From: an uncultured Collinsella sp.
Lineage (GTDB): Bacteria; Actinomycetota; Coriobacteriia; Coriobacteriales; Coriobacteriaceae
Reading direction: 5' to 3'
Assembly: GCA_958421035.1 (NCBI GenBank)
Contig: CATZKS010000113.1
Coordinates: 1-6,205 of the forward strand
DNA length: 6,205 nucleotides
How positions within the stretch are numbered: the stretch's first letter is position 1; each line of letters begins with the position of its first letter. The notes beneath the pieces were generated by a model. The model saw only the letters and a program-made list of their open reading frames with translations, was not told the origin of the DNA and ran no database searches. Shown one piece after another: positions 1 through 6,000 of this stretch. Made by a program: the position numbers and the translations under genes.

Positions 1-83
1 CGGTCACGAGCGGGGGCTCCTGTCGTTTCCGTGCCCCTGGATTGGGTCATAGTGTTTGACTTATGCTCAACCTGCGGCGCCAT
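1..83 (-). CDS. Possible N-terminus of a divergent hypothetical gene, cut by the left edge
   Basis: On the minus strand an ATG at 83-81 opens a frame that stays free of stops to base 1, giving about 27 residues that begin MAPQVEHKSNTMTQ. A second in-frame ATG lies at 50-48. The peptide is hydrophilic and I do not recognise a family. There is no clear ribosome binding site: the nearest purine-rich stretch is AAGAAAA directly before the ATG, with AAGGTG further upstream. A frame this short can be open by chance, and the plus strand also has a frame open from base 1 to a TAG at 163-165. I list it only because a divergent gene would explain the non-coding block between it and the exporter gene. 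The sequence beyond the left edge would settle it. Confidence 0.15.
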   Translation of the reverse strand, partial: MAPQVEHKSNTMTQSRGTETTGAPARD

Positions 84-158
84 TTTTCTTGAAGGCACCT
101 TGCTCGCTCTGGCGGGCTTTCGCTGTCCGTCCTCTATCTGCGGTGTTGCCCTGGTTGG

Positions 159-240
159 CACTTAGGGACGTTCCTTTTCTGCCGGCACTTGGGGACAGTC
201 CTTGTCGAGTTACTGGTAGTCATTGGGGACGTTCTTAAAC
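159..240. repeat. Three degenerate direct copies of a 21-nt GGGAC repeat
   Basis: Three similar 21-nt units lie at 159-179, 186-206 and 220-240. Each has the form of a pyrimidine/A lead, TTRGGGAC, then GTTC or AGTCC and a T-rich end. The first reads CACTTAGGGACGTTCC, the second CACTTGGGGACAGTCC and the third TCATTGGGGACGTTCT. Their starts are 27 and 34 bases apart. The same GGGGACAG core occurs again just after the exporter stop codon, inside another small palindrome. This looks like a cluster of decayed REP-like (short interspersed palindromic) elements. No RAYT-type transposase is in the window, so if the elements are mobile, the enzyme is elsewhere. Confidence 0.6.
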
Positions 241-247
241 GACTACC
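215..247. repeat. Inverted repeat enclosing the third GGGGAC copy
   Basis: GGTAGTCATT at 215-224 is the reverse complement of AACGACTACC at 238-247 in 9 of 10 positions, and the outer seven pairs are perfect. The 13-base loop holds the GGGGAC core. This arm-core-arm layout repeats the one at 1921-1953 with different arm sequences, which supports calling both REP-like hairpins. Confidence 0.5.
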
Positions 248-334
248 CACGGCTATTGCGCACATGGCTCGCATGACAGCCGTCTCTTTTATGTTTCCTT
301 TAGCCGTTGCTGCCTAGGATGGGGGTTAGTCGGT

Positions 335-344
335 AGGAAGGGAG
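335..344 (+). promoter_or_regulatory. Ribosome binding site for the exporter gene
   Basis: AGGAAGGGAG at 335-344 is a strong purine-rich Shine-Dalgarno stretch 7 bases before the ATG at 352. It fixes that ATG as the start. The next in-frame methionine (residue 13) has no comparable site. Confidence 0.8.
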
Positions 345-351
345 CGTCTAT

Positions 352-1920
352 ATGGACGACGCGAGCGAGCGTTCAATCGAAGAGGACATGCTCGATCAGT
401 TCAATTACTTTGACGATGAGGATGAGGAGCTGATCGATCGTCGCGAGCCGGCACCGCTTGACTCATTTGATCTGGTCGATGAAGAGCCCGACGAGGACGA
501 GGGCGAATCAACGGAGCCCCCACAGCCTTCGCGCCTTGACTCGCTGCTTTCGAGAGCCCCCATGCACCACGGCGTTCGTGCCGGCGCGCTCCATATGAAA
601 ACTGACTGGCACCAGATCGTGACGGCAGGCGATGAGCTTGCCGTCGATGCGCCGCTCACCGATAAATCATCCATCATCTGCCGCACCGGTATGCTTATGC
701 TCGCGAGTGGAACGGGTGCCTGGCGCGTGCGCGATACCATGAATCGTGTTGCTGACGTGCTCGGCGTCACAATTCACGTCGACCTGAGTCTCCTATCGTT
801 TGAGTGCACTTGCATCGAAGATGGCCACTGCTTTAACGAGGTCGTCAGCTTGCCCACAACCGGCGTCAATACCCATCGCATTTGGATGATGGAGAGTTTC
901 CTCAAGGAAATCGAGACCTATGGTCGTCGCTTCACGGTGCACGAGTATCACGAGATGCTCAAGACCGTTGAGAGTTCAAAACCTGATTACGCGCCTTGGC
1001 AACAGGGCCTTGCGGCGGCCTGTGCTTGTGGCGCCTTTGTCTTTTTACTTGGTGGCGGTCCTATTGAGATGGCATGCGCGTTCGTGGGCGCGGGTGTCGG
1101 CAACTTTGCCCGCTCCCATATTCTCAAGCAAGGCCTTGGTCAGTTCAGCGCGCTGACGACCGGCGTTGCGCTCGCTTGCGTTTCGTATCTGCTGGCATTG
1201 CTCGGCCTTGGCCAGGTCATACCGGGGGCAATGTCGCACCAAGAAGGCTATATCGGCGCCATGCTCTTTGTGATTCCTGGCTTTCCGCTCATTACGGCAG
1301 GTCTCGACATCGCCAAGCTTGACATGCGAAGCGGTATCGAACGTCTGTCATATGCCGTATCGATTATTGTGATGGCGACGCTCGTAGGTTGGATGGTTGC
1401 CGAGTGCGTGGGACTGGCGCCGGATGACTTCGCCCCGCTCGGCCTCTCACCGTTGTCTCTCACGCTCTTGCGCGTGGCGATGAGTTTTGTCGGTGTATTC
1501 GGCTTCTCGGTGATGTTCAACAGCCCGGTAAAGATGGCCGCGGCAGCTGGGTTGATCGGCGCCGTGTCCAATACCCTGCGTCTAACCCTTGTCGATGCGC
1601 CGACGATGATTCCCTTCCTGGGCCTCAGCACGGGAATGCCTCCCGAGGCAGCAGCGTTTATCGGCGCGCTCGTATCGGGCCTGCTGGCAAGCTTGGCCGA
1701 AGTCAAGCTCACCTACCCGCGCATCGCCCTCACGGTGCCTTCGATTGTCATTATGGTGCCCGGTCTGTATCTCTATCGCTCTATGTATTACATGTGCACC
1801 TTCGACACAGTCAATATGCTCGGCTGGTTTGTGCGCGCAGTGCTCATCGTAGCGTTTCTGCCCGTTGGGCTGGGTGTGGCGAGAACTCTCACCGACCCCC
1901 GCTGGCGCCACACCAGCTAA
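352..1920 (+). CDS. ThrE-family threonine/serine exporter (ThrE N-terminal domain plus ThrE_2 domain)
   Basis: Predicted inner-membrane secondary transporter of 522 aa that would export threonine and serine, as ThrE of Corynebacterium glutamicum does. The substrate is inferred from the family. Layout seen: an acidic tail (about 1-60; 26 of the first 55 residues are D or E), a soluble domain at about 90-210, then about ten hydrophobic segments (roughly 215-235, 236-255, 265-287, 300-320, 330-353, 367-390, 391-410, 425-445, 458-478, 487-508). The N-terminal ThrE domain ends with the conserved-looking stretch IPGFPLITAGLDIAKLD (308-324). The ThrE_2-like half holds PSIVIMVPG (463-471). Both halves sit in one chain, as in ThrE, whereas many bacteria split them into two proteins (YjjP/YjjB type). 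The length suits a single-chain exporter. A strong ribosome binding site supports the start. The gene ends in TAA, directly followed by repeats. A terminator lies about 220 bases downstream, so it is probably monocistronic. Confidence 0.9.
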   Translation: MDDASERSIEEDMLDQFNYFDDEDEELIDRREPAPLDSFDLVDEEPDEDEGESTEPPQPSRLDSLLSRAPMHHGVRAGALHMKTDWHQIVTAGDELAVDAPLTDKSSIICRTGMLMLASGTGAWRVRDTMNRVADVLGVTIHVDLSLLSFECTCIEDGHCFNEVVSLPTTGVNTHRIWMMESFLKEIETYGRRFTVHEYHEMLKTVESSKPDYAPWQQGLAAACACGAFVFLLGGGPIEMACAFVGAGVGNFARSHILKQGLGQFSALTTGVALACVSYLLALLGLGQVIPGAMSHQEGYIGAMLFVIPGFPLITAGLDIAKLDMRSGIERLSYAVSIIVMATLVGWMVAECVGLAPDDFAPLGLSPLSLTLLRVAMSFVGVFGFSVMFNSPVKMAAAAGLIGAVSNTLRLTLVDAPTMIPFLGLSTGMPPEAAAFIGALVSGLLASLAEVKLTYPRIALTVPSIVIMVPGLYLYRSMYYMCTFDTVNMLGWFVRAVLIVAFLPVGLGVARTLTDPRWRHTS

Positions 1921-1953
1921 TTGGTACAAGGGGGACAGGTTACTTTGCACCAA
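1921..1953. repeat. Short GGGGAC palindrome abutting the exporter stop codon
   Basis: TTGGTACAA at 1921-1929 pairs with TTGCACCAA at 1945-1953 (8 of 9 pairs) around a 15-base loop containing GGGGGACAGG. It starts at the first base after the TAA. There is no T-tract, so it is not an intrinsic terminator. The core resembles the repeats upstream of the gene (159-240). Probable REP-like element; it could also protect the 3' end of the mRNA. Confidence 0.6.
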
Positions 1954-1956
1954 ATG

Positions 1957-2023
1957 AGTTGCGGTGAAATAGGGACTGAATGGCTGCTTAAAGGGTCAAA
2001 ACAGTCCGTATTCCACCGCAACT
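1957..2023. repeat. 67-bp near-perfect inverted repeat (MITE/REP-like hairpin)
   Basis: The left arm 1957-1978 begins AGTTGCGGTG and ends GGGACTG. The right arm 2002-2023 begins CAGTCC and ends CACCGCAACT. The two 22-base arms are complementary at 20 positions and enclose a 23-base loop (1979-2001). The arms share no sequence with the GGGGAC palindrome three bases upstream, so two unrelated elements lie side by side. There is no coding capacity and no T-run after the right arm. ATG occurs on each side (1954-1956 and 2025-2027), too short to call a target duplication. It is best read as a non-autonomous interspersed palindrome. Copy number in the genome cannot be judged from here. Confidence 0.65.
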
Positions 2024-2138
2024 TATGGGGTCGGGGGATTATTGATGCCCTGCATCTTCATAAACTCAACGCTTACGAAGCACGTGCTTTTCGTGCTAGG
2101 CTGATTCCACCACATAAGTAGTCGCAGACGCACGTATC
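2024..2138. other. Intergenic stretch between the palindromes and the terminator
   Basis: No gene is seen. Short structures are present: a GATGC/GCATC hairpin (2044-2056) and AGCACG/CGTGCT (2079-2084 with 2092-2097), overlapping the perfect palindrome AAGCACGTGCTT (2078-2089). CATAAG at 2113-2118 is a possible -10 box, but I see no good -35. I recognise no known riboswitch aptamer. The stretch is either the 3' untranslated part of the exporter mRNA or the leader of the DUF2798 gene. Confidence 0.5.
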
Positions 2139-2189
2139 ACGGGCGGGCGAGATGAAGTCCCAACAGCTCCATCTCGCCCGCCCGTTTTT
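2139..2189 (+). terminator. Strong intrinsic terminator, possibly an attenuator for the DUF2798 gene
   Basis: CGGGCGGGCGAGATG at 2140-2154 is perfectly complementary to 2170-2184. A2139 with T2185 adds a sixteenth pair. The loop is 15 bases and is followed by TTTTTGTTG. This is a classic GC-rich hairpin with a U tail acting on plus-strand transcription. It could end the exporter transcript. However, only about 41 bases separate it from the next ATG, and they include a GC palindrome and the ribosome binding site. Confidence 0.85.
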
Positions 2190-2193
2190 GTTG

Positions 2194-2207
2194 TGCGCCG
2201 CGGCGCA
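2194..2207. promoter_or_regulatory. Perfect 14-bp GC-rich palindrome before the DUF2798 gene
   Basis: TGCGCCGCGGCGCA is a perfect dyad between the terminator T-tract and the ribosome binding site AGAAAGGAT (2212-2220). It could be a hairpin in the mRNA leader next to the Shine-Dalgarno, or a protein-binding site. In GC-rich DNA a 14-bp dyad can also be accidental. Confidence 0.35.
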
Positions 2208-2211
2208 ACAC

Positions 2212-2220
2212 AGAAAGGAT
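2212..2220 (+). promoter_or_regulatory. Ribosome binding site that decides the DUF2798 start
   Basis: AGAAAGGAT has its AAGGA core at 2215-2219. It lies 11 bases before the ATG at 2231 but only 2 bases before an in-frame TTG at 2222. The TTG is too close for normal initiation, so the ATG is preferred although the spacing is slightly long. Confidence 0.6.
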
Positions 2221-2230
2221 TTTGCCCTTT

Positions 2231-2779
2231 ATGCCTATCAACAAACGAGAGAGCCTGCTGTTCACCTTTATCATGTGCTTTTGCATGGTGCTCTGGATGA
2301 GCATCTACAACGTTGCCCTGCAGCACGGGGCCATCAACGGCGAGGTCGTTGCCGCTGCGTGGCTCGGCTTCCCCGTTGCCTACATTTTTGCCATGTGCTG
2401 CGACTGGTTCGTCGCCAGCCCGCTCGCCAAGGGTTTCGCCTTTAAGTACTTGGTCACGCCGGGCAAGAGCTCGCCACTTGCCATGACGCTCGCCGTCAGC
2501 TCTTGCATGGTCGTTCCCATGGTCATCATCATGTCGCTGTACGGTGCCTGCGAGGGTCTGACGCACATGCCCGGCGGCATCCTTGCGAACCTGTATTCCG
2601 TGCCCGCGATCTGGATGATCAACATCCCGCATAATTTTGTGATGGCGCTGCCGTGGAACCTTTTGGTAGCCGGTCCGATTTCCCACTTCGTCTTCCGTCG
2701 CGCCTTCCCTGTGGGGACGGTTTTCGAGGAGGAGCATGCCGAGCTCTTGGAGCAGGCTATGGCTCCTGAGTGCGAGTAG
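2231..2779 (+). CDS. DUF2798 family four-helix membrane protein
   Basis: Protein of 182 aa with no known reaction; I recognise it as DUF2798-like from its start (NKRESLLFTFIMCFCMVLWM) and the following SIYNVAL. It has four hydrophobic segments, roughly 8-30, 39-60, 82-104 and 125-155, with short polar ends and no signal peptide beyond the first helix. It is an internal duplication: a first unit at about 8-72 and a second at about 82-159. The units share a methionine-rich first helix ending in a Tyr (IYN / LYG) and a second helix ending in WFVASPLAKGFAF versus NLLVAGPISHFVFRRAF. Two-unit DUF2798 proteins are usual in the family. The C-terminus is acidic (FEEEHAELLEQ). The start was chosen by ribosome binding site spacing; a TTG nine bases upstream would add MPF. 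It is flanked by terminators on both sides, so probably a single-gene unit. Confidence 0.82.
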   Translation: MPINKRESLLFTFIMCFCMVLWMSIYNVALQHGAINGEVVAAAWLGFPVAYIFAMCCDWFVASPLAKGFAFKYLVTPGKSSPLAMTLAVSSCMVVPMVIIMSLYGACEGLTHMPGGILANLYSVPAIWMINIPHNFVMALPWNLLVAGPISHFVFRRAFPVGTVFEEEHAELLEQAMAPECE

Positions 2780-2945
2780 CTCGCTTAGGGATCTGCTGAG
2801 CGCGGGCGACTTGCTTGGTTGGAGCCCTAAGCGTGGATAGCTCTCTCGGCGACATCGCGGGCGCGAGCGGTGCGCATGACCGGAGGGCCCGTGCTGCTCC
2901 GTTGCCCGACGTGCTAGCGCGCAGAACAATCTGTTGGTGCATTCG
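2780..2945. other. Intergenic stretch after the DUF2798 gene
   Basis: No supported gene. An open frame from about 2800 to 2990 runs straight through the terminator, has no ribosome binding site and resembles nothing known. A 13-codon frame at 2876-2917 (MTGGPVLLRCPTC) also lacks a ribosome binding site. The stretch does hold a 9-bp inverted repeat (2782-2833). It may be decayed coding sequence or a long 3' untranslated region leading to the terminator at 2946. Confidence 0.5.
2782..2833. repeat. Spaced 9-bp inverted repeat just after the DUF2798 stop
   Basis: CGCTTAGGG at 2782-2790 is the exact reverse complement of CCCTAAGCG at 2825-2833, with 34 bases between. A few more weak pairs are possible inside (TC at 2792-2793 with GA at 2822-2823). 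There is no T-run after it, so it is not a terminator. It could close a folded 3' untranslated region. Confidence 0.45.
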
Positions 2946-2978
2946 GCGGCTGCTGAAGCGTTTCGGCAGCCGCTTTTT
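2946..2978 (+). terminator. Intrinsic terminator downstream of the DUF2798 gene
   Basis: GCGGCTGC at 2946-2953 pairs perfectly with GCAGCCGC at 2966-2973. The stem continues inward with a G-T wobble and three Watson-Crick pairs, giving 12 pairs closed by the tetraloop GCGT. TTTTT follows at 2974-2978. It ends transcription from the left and insulates the giant activase gene, which must have its own promoter between 2979 and 3060. Confidence 0.88.
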
Positions 2979-2990
2979 ATACGGAGTTTA

Positions 2991-3011
2991 AATACAACAG
3001 TCTGTTGTATT
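2991..3011. promoter_or_regulatory. Perfect 10+1+10 palindromic operator before the activase gene
   Basis: AATACAACAG (2991-3000), a single T, then CTGTTGTATT (3002-3011) form a perfect inverted repeat. It is much more AT-rich than its surroundings and has the size of an operator for a dimeric helix-turn-helix repressor; TetR-like is a guess from its form. It covers the place where a -35 box would lie for the -10 candidate at 3023, so binding would block RNA polymerase. A hairpin role is unlikely with a one-base loop and no T-run. Confidence 0.7.
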
Positions 3012-3019
3012 ACGTAGAG

Positions 3020-3028
3020 TGGTATATC
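3020..3028 (+). promoter_or_regulatory. Candidate extended -10 promoter for the activase gene
   Basis: TGGTATATC at 3020-3028 fits an extended -10 box: TG, one base, then TATATC, matching TATAAT at four of six positions. A transcript would begin near 3035, about 26 bases before the start codon. No good -35 is seen at the usual distance, where the operator half-site CTGTT lies instead; extended -10 promoters can work without one. Confidence 0.45.
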
Positions 3029-3045
3029 TCCAGCAGGAAAAATGC

Positions 3046-3056
3046 GAGAGACGGAG
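3046..3056 (+). promoter_or_regulatory. Ribosome binding site for the activase gene
   Basis: GAGAGACGGAG at 3046-3056 ends 4 bases before the ATG at 3061. This is slightly tight but usable. A second AGGA at 3035-3038 sits before another ATG at 3042 in a different frame; that frame (60 codons, ending 3224) codes nothing recognisable and overlaps the real gene. Confidence 0.55.
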
Positions 3057-3060
3057 CATT

Positions 3061-6000
3061 ATGGCGTTGCTAGTAGGACTGGACGTAGGGTCGACGACGA
3101 CCAAAGTTTACGCGATGCACGAGGATATGACCGAGGCGTGGTGGGGATATCGCCGCCACGGGGCGTGTCAGACAGCGAGCGTGCGCGCCATGCTCGGCGA
3201 GCTCGCCGAGCGCTTTCCCCATGAGTCGCTGCGCGTTGTGGTGACCGGCTCGGGTGCGCGCGATATCGCGACCGCGCTGGGCGCCTCGTACGTTCAGGAG
3301 GTGGTCGCCAACGCGCTCGCGATCAGCAGGTTCTATCCGCAGACGCGCTGCGCCATCGAGCTGGGCGGCCAAGACGCCAAGATGATCTTCTTCCGCACCA
3401 ACGATAAGGGAGACATCGAGGTTGCCGACATGCGCATGAACGGCTCGTGCGCAGGCGGTACCGGTGCATTTATCGACGAGATGGCAAAGCTCATGGGGGT
3501 CGGCACCGAATCGGGCGAGTTCGAGCAGCTCGCAAGCCGGGGAACGACCGTCCACGAGGTCTCGGGCCGCTGCGGCGTGTACGCAAAGACCGATATCCAG
3601 CCGCTGCTCAACGAGGGCATTCCTACCACCGACCTGGCGCTTTCGGCGCTTCACGCGGTCGCCCGCCAAACGATCGGCGGTCTGGCCCAGGGTATCGACA
3701 TCGAGCCGCCGGTAATCTTCGAGGGCGGTACGCTCGCCTACAACCCCACGCTGGTCCGCGTGTTCCGGGAGCAACTGAATCTATCGGACGATCAGGTTAT
3801 CGTCCCGCGCGATCCGCAGATCATGGTCGCGCGCGGTGCCGCCCTGTCGCTGACCGACATGTTCGCATCGTCCCAACCGATCGACCTTCCCGACGCTTTT
3901 GTCCGGCTGGATAAGCTCGAGACGGTCGCGCCCGCAAGCGGGGAGGGACGTCTTGCCCAGCCCTTTTTTGCCACACCTGCCGAGCAGGCGGATTTTACGG
4001 CACGCCATGGCAAAGAGACGCCGGCAAAGGGTCCGGATGCGTATGCGCCCGGAGAGACGGTGCGTGTGGCGCTCGGTATCGATTCGGGGAGCACGACGAC
4101 CAAGTTCGCCCTGGTCGATGAGGCGGGTGAGCTTGTCGATTCGTTCTACGCGTCTAATAACGGCAGACCGCTCGACGTCGCCCAACAGGGTCTTGTCAGC
4201 TTGAAGAACCGCTGGGAGACAGCGGGAGTCACGCTTGCGATCGATGCCGTGGGCACCACGGGATACGGCGAGGAGCTTTTCGCGCGCGCGTTCCACGCCG
4301 ACTACCATACGGTCGAGACGGTCGCGCACGCCCGCGCCGCGTGCGCATGCGTTCCAGATGCGACCTTCGTGCTCGACATCGGCGGACAGGATATGAAGGC
4401 CATCTGGCTCAACCACGGCGTGCTGACCGATATCGTCGTCAACGAGGCGTGCTCTGCGGGCTGCGGCTCGTTCCTCGAGGGTTTTGCCAAAAACCTCGGA
4501 ATAGCCGTTGAGGATATCGCGACCGAGGCATTTTCGTCCAAAGCCCCCGCCGTTCTCGGCAGCCGCTGCACGGTGTTCATGAACAGCAGCGTCGTTTCCG
4601 AGCAGCGGCGCGGTAAGGGTCCGGGCGACATCATGGCCGGTCTCTGCCGTTCGATTATCGAGAACGTGTTCACCAAGGTCATTCGCGTTTCAAATCTCAA
4701 CCGTCTGGGCGACAAAGTCGTCGTCCAGGGCGGCACGTTCCGAAACGACGCGGTGCTGCGCGCATTCGAGCAGTATCTGGGCAAACCCGTCACGCGTGCG
4801 CCCCACCCGGGGCTGATGGGCGCTATCGGTATCGCCCTGCTCGCGCGCGAGGAATGCCGCAAGGGCGACGCCGGCACGTCGTTTATCGGGCTCGATGCCG
4901 TGGAGCGCTTCGAGCATCGCGAGTTCGGCGGCGTTACCTGCCGTCGGTGCAACAACCGCTGCCAGCGCGCGGTCGTGGCATTTGGCGACGGCTCGCTTTA
5001 CGTCACGGGCAATCGCTGCCCGCGCGGCGGCGCCATCTCATGGGATGAGCTCGTGCGCGAGGTTCCCGCGGCGGAGGAGCTGCGTCCGCAGGGTGCTTGC
5101 GAGGCACAGGCACCCGGCACGGGGCGCGACCGGACCGCGGCTGCCCCCAATCTCTTTGTCGACCGCGAGAAGCTGCTGTTCGAGTCGTACCCCACGGTTC
5201 CCGTCTGCGGGGGGCGCGATGTCACGATCGGCATTCCCCGTGTGCTCGAGTTCTGGGACACCATGCCGTTCTGGTCGACGTTCTTCAGCACGCTCGGCTT
5301 TAAGGTGCGCGTCTCGGGACGCAGCACCAAGGCGATGTACGAGCGCGGTCTGGCGCACGTCACATCCGACACCGTGTGCTTCCCGGCCAAGCTCGTCCAC
5401 GGGCACATCCGCAATCTCGTCGACGCCGGCGTCGACCGCATCTTCATGCCCATCATCACGACGGTGCCCACCGAAAACACCGCCTCTACCAGCGAGTGGA
5501 TGTGCGCCGTCGTAAAGGGATACCCCTACGTGATGCGCAATTCCGATAACCCGGAGGAGCGTTTCGGCGTTCCGTTCGATACGCCGCTGTTCCACTGGTA
5601 CGACGAGGGCGACCGAAACCGCCAGCTCAAGGCGTGGTGCAAGGAGACCTTCGATATCGATGCCGACCTGGTTGCCAAGGCGACCGAGCAGGCGGACCGC
5701 GCGCAGCAGACGTTTGAGAACCAGCTGCAGCTGCGCGGCGGGCAGGTGCTCGAGAACGTGCGCGAGGACGGCGGCTACGCGGTGGTGATCGCTTCGCGCC
5801 CGTACCACAACGACCCGCTGGTCAACCACGGGCTGCCCAAGCTCTTCTCTGAGCGCGGCATCCCCGTGCTGACGCCCGATGCGGTGCCGGGGGTCTGCAA
5901 CGTCGATCTTTCCAACAGCCGCATCGACATCGTGAACAACTACCATGCGCGCATGCTGTCGTGCGCGGTCATCGTCGCATCGACGCCCGAGCTCGAGCTC

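Larger units (their letters stand above)
84..351. other. Intergenic region upstream of the exporter gene
   Basis: No firm gene was found here. The frames that cross it are short, lack ribosome binding sites and run through the repeats. It contains three GGGAC repeats (159-240), a small inverted repeat (215-247) and, at the end, the ribosome binding site for the gene at 352. I could not place a convincing promoter. TAGGAT at 315-320 could act as a -10 box, but the hexamer 17 bases upstream (TGTTTC) is a poor -35 match. Confidence 0.6.

Noticed and set aside
56..238. 60-aa plus-strand frame
   Set aside because: Runs through the GGGAC repeats, no ribosome binding site, no similarity recognised.
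2092..2118. tRNA 3'-end-like string GATTCCACCACA
   Set aside because: No acceptor, D or anticodon stems can be drawn upstream with proper spacing, so it is not a tRNA.
1921..2121. 66-aa plus-strand frame starting with TTG
   Set aside because: Starts at the base after the exporter stop, has no ribosome binding site and merely translates the two palindromic elements.
2096..2929. 277-aa open frame on the minus strand
   Set aside because: It covers the DUF2798 gene antisense and runs through the terminator hairpin at 2139-2189. The product is low-complexity His/Arg/Gly and resembles no family.
2800..2990. Plus-strand frame ending in RFLYGV
   Set aside because: Passes through the intrinsic terminator, has only TTG/GTG starts without ribosome binding sites, and matches nothing I know.
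3042..3224. 60-aa frame with an AGGA just upstream, overlapping the activase start
   Set aside because: The ribosome binding site is too close to its ATG, the frame lies inside module 1 of the activase, and the peptide is Arg-rich and meaningless. A translated leader role cannot be excluded but has no support.
3070..3774. 234-aa minus-strand frame
   Set aside because: Antisense shadow of activase module 1; no ribosome binding site or recognisable domain.
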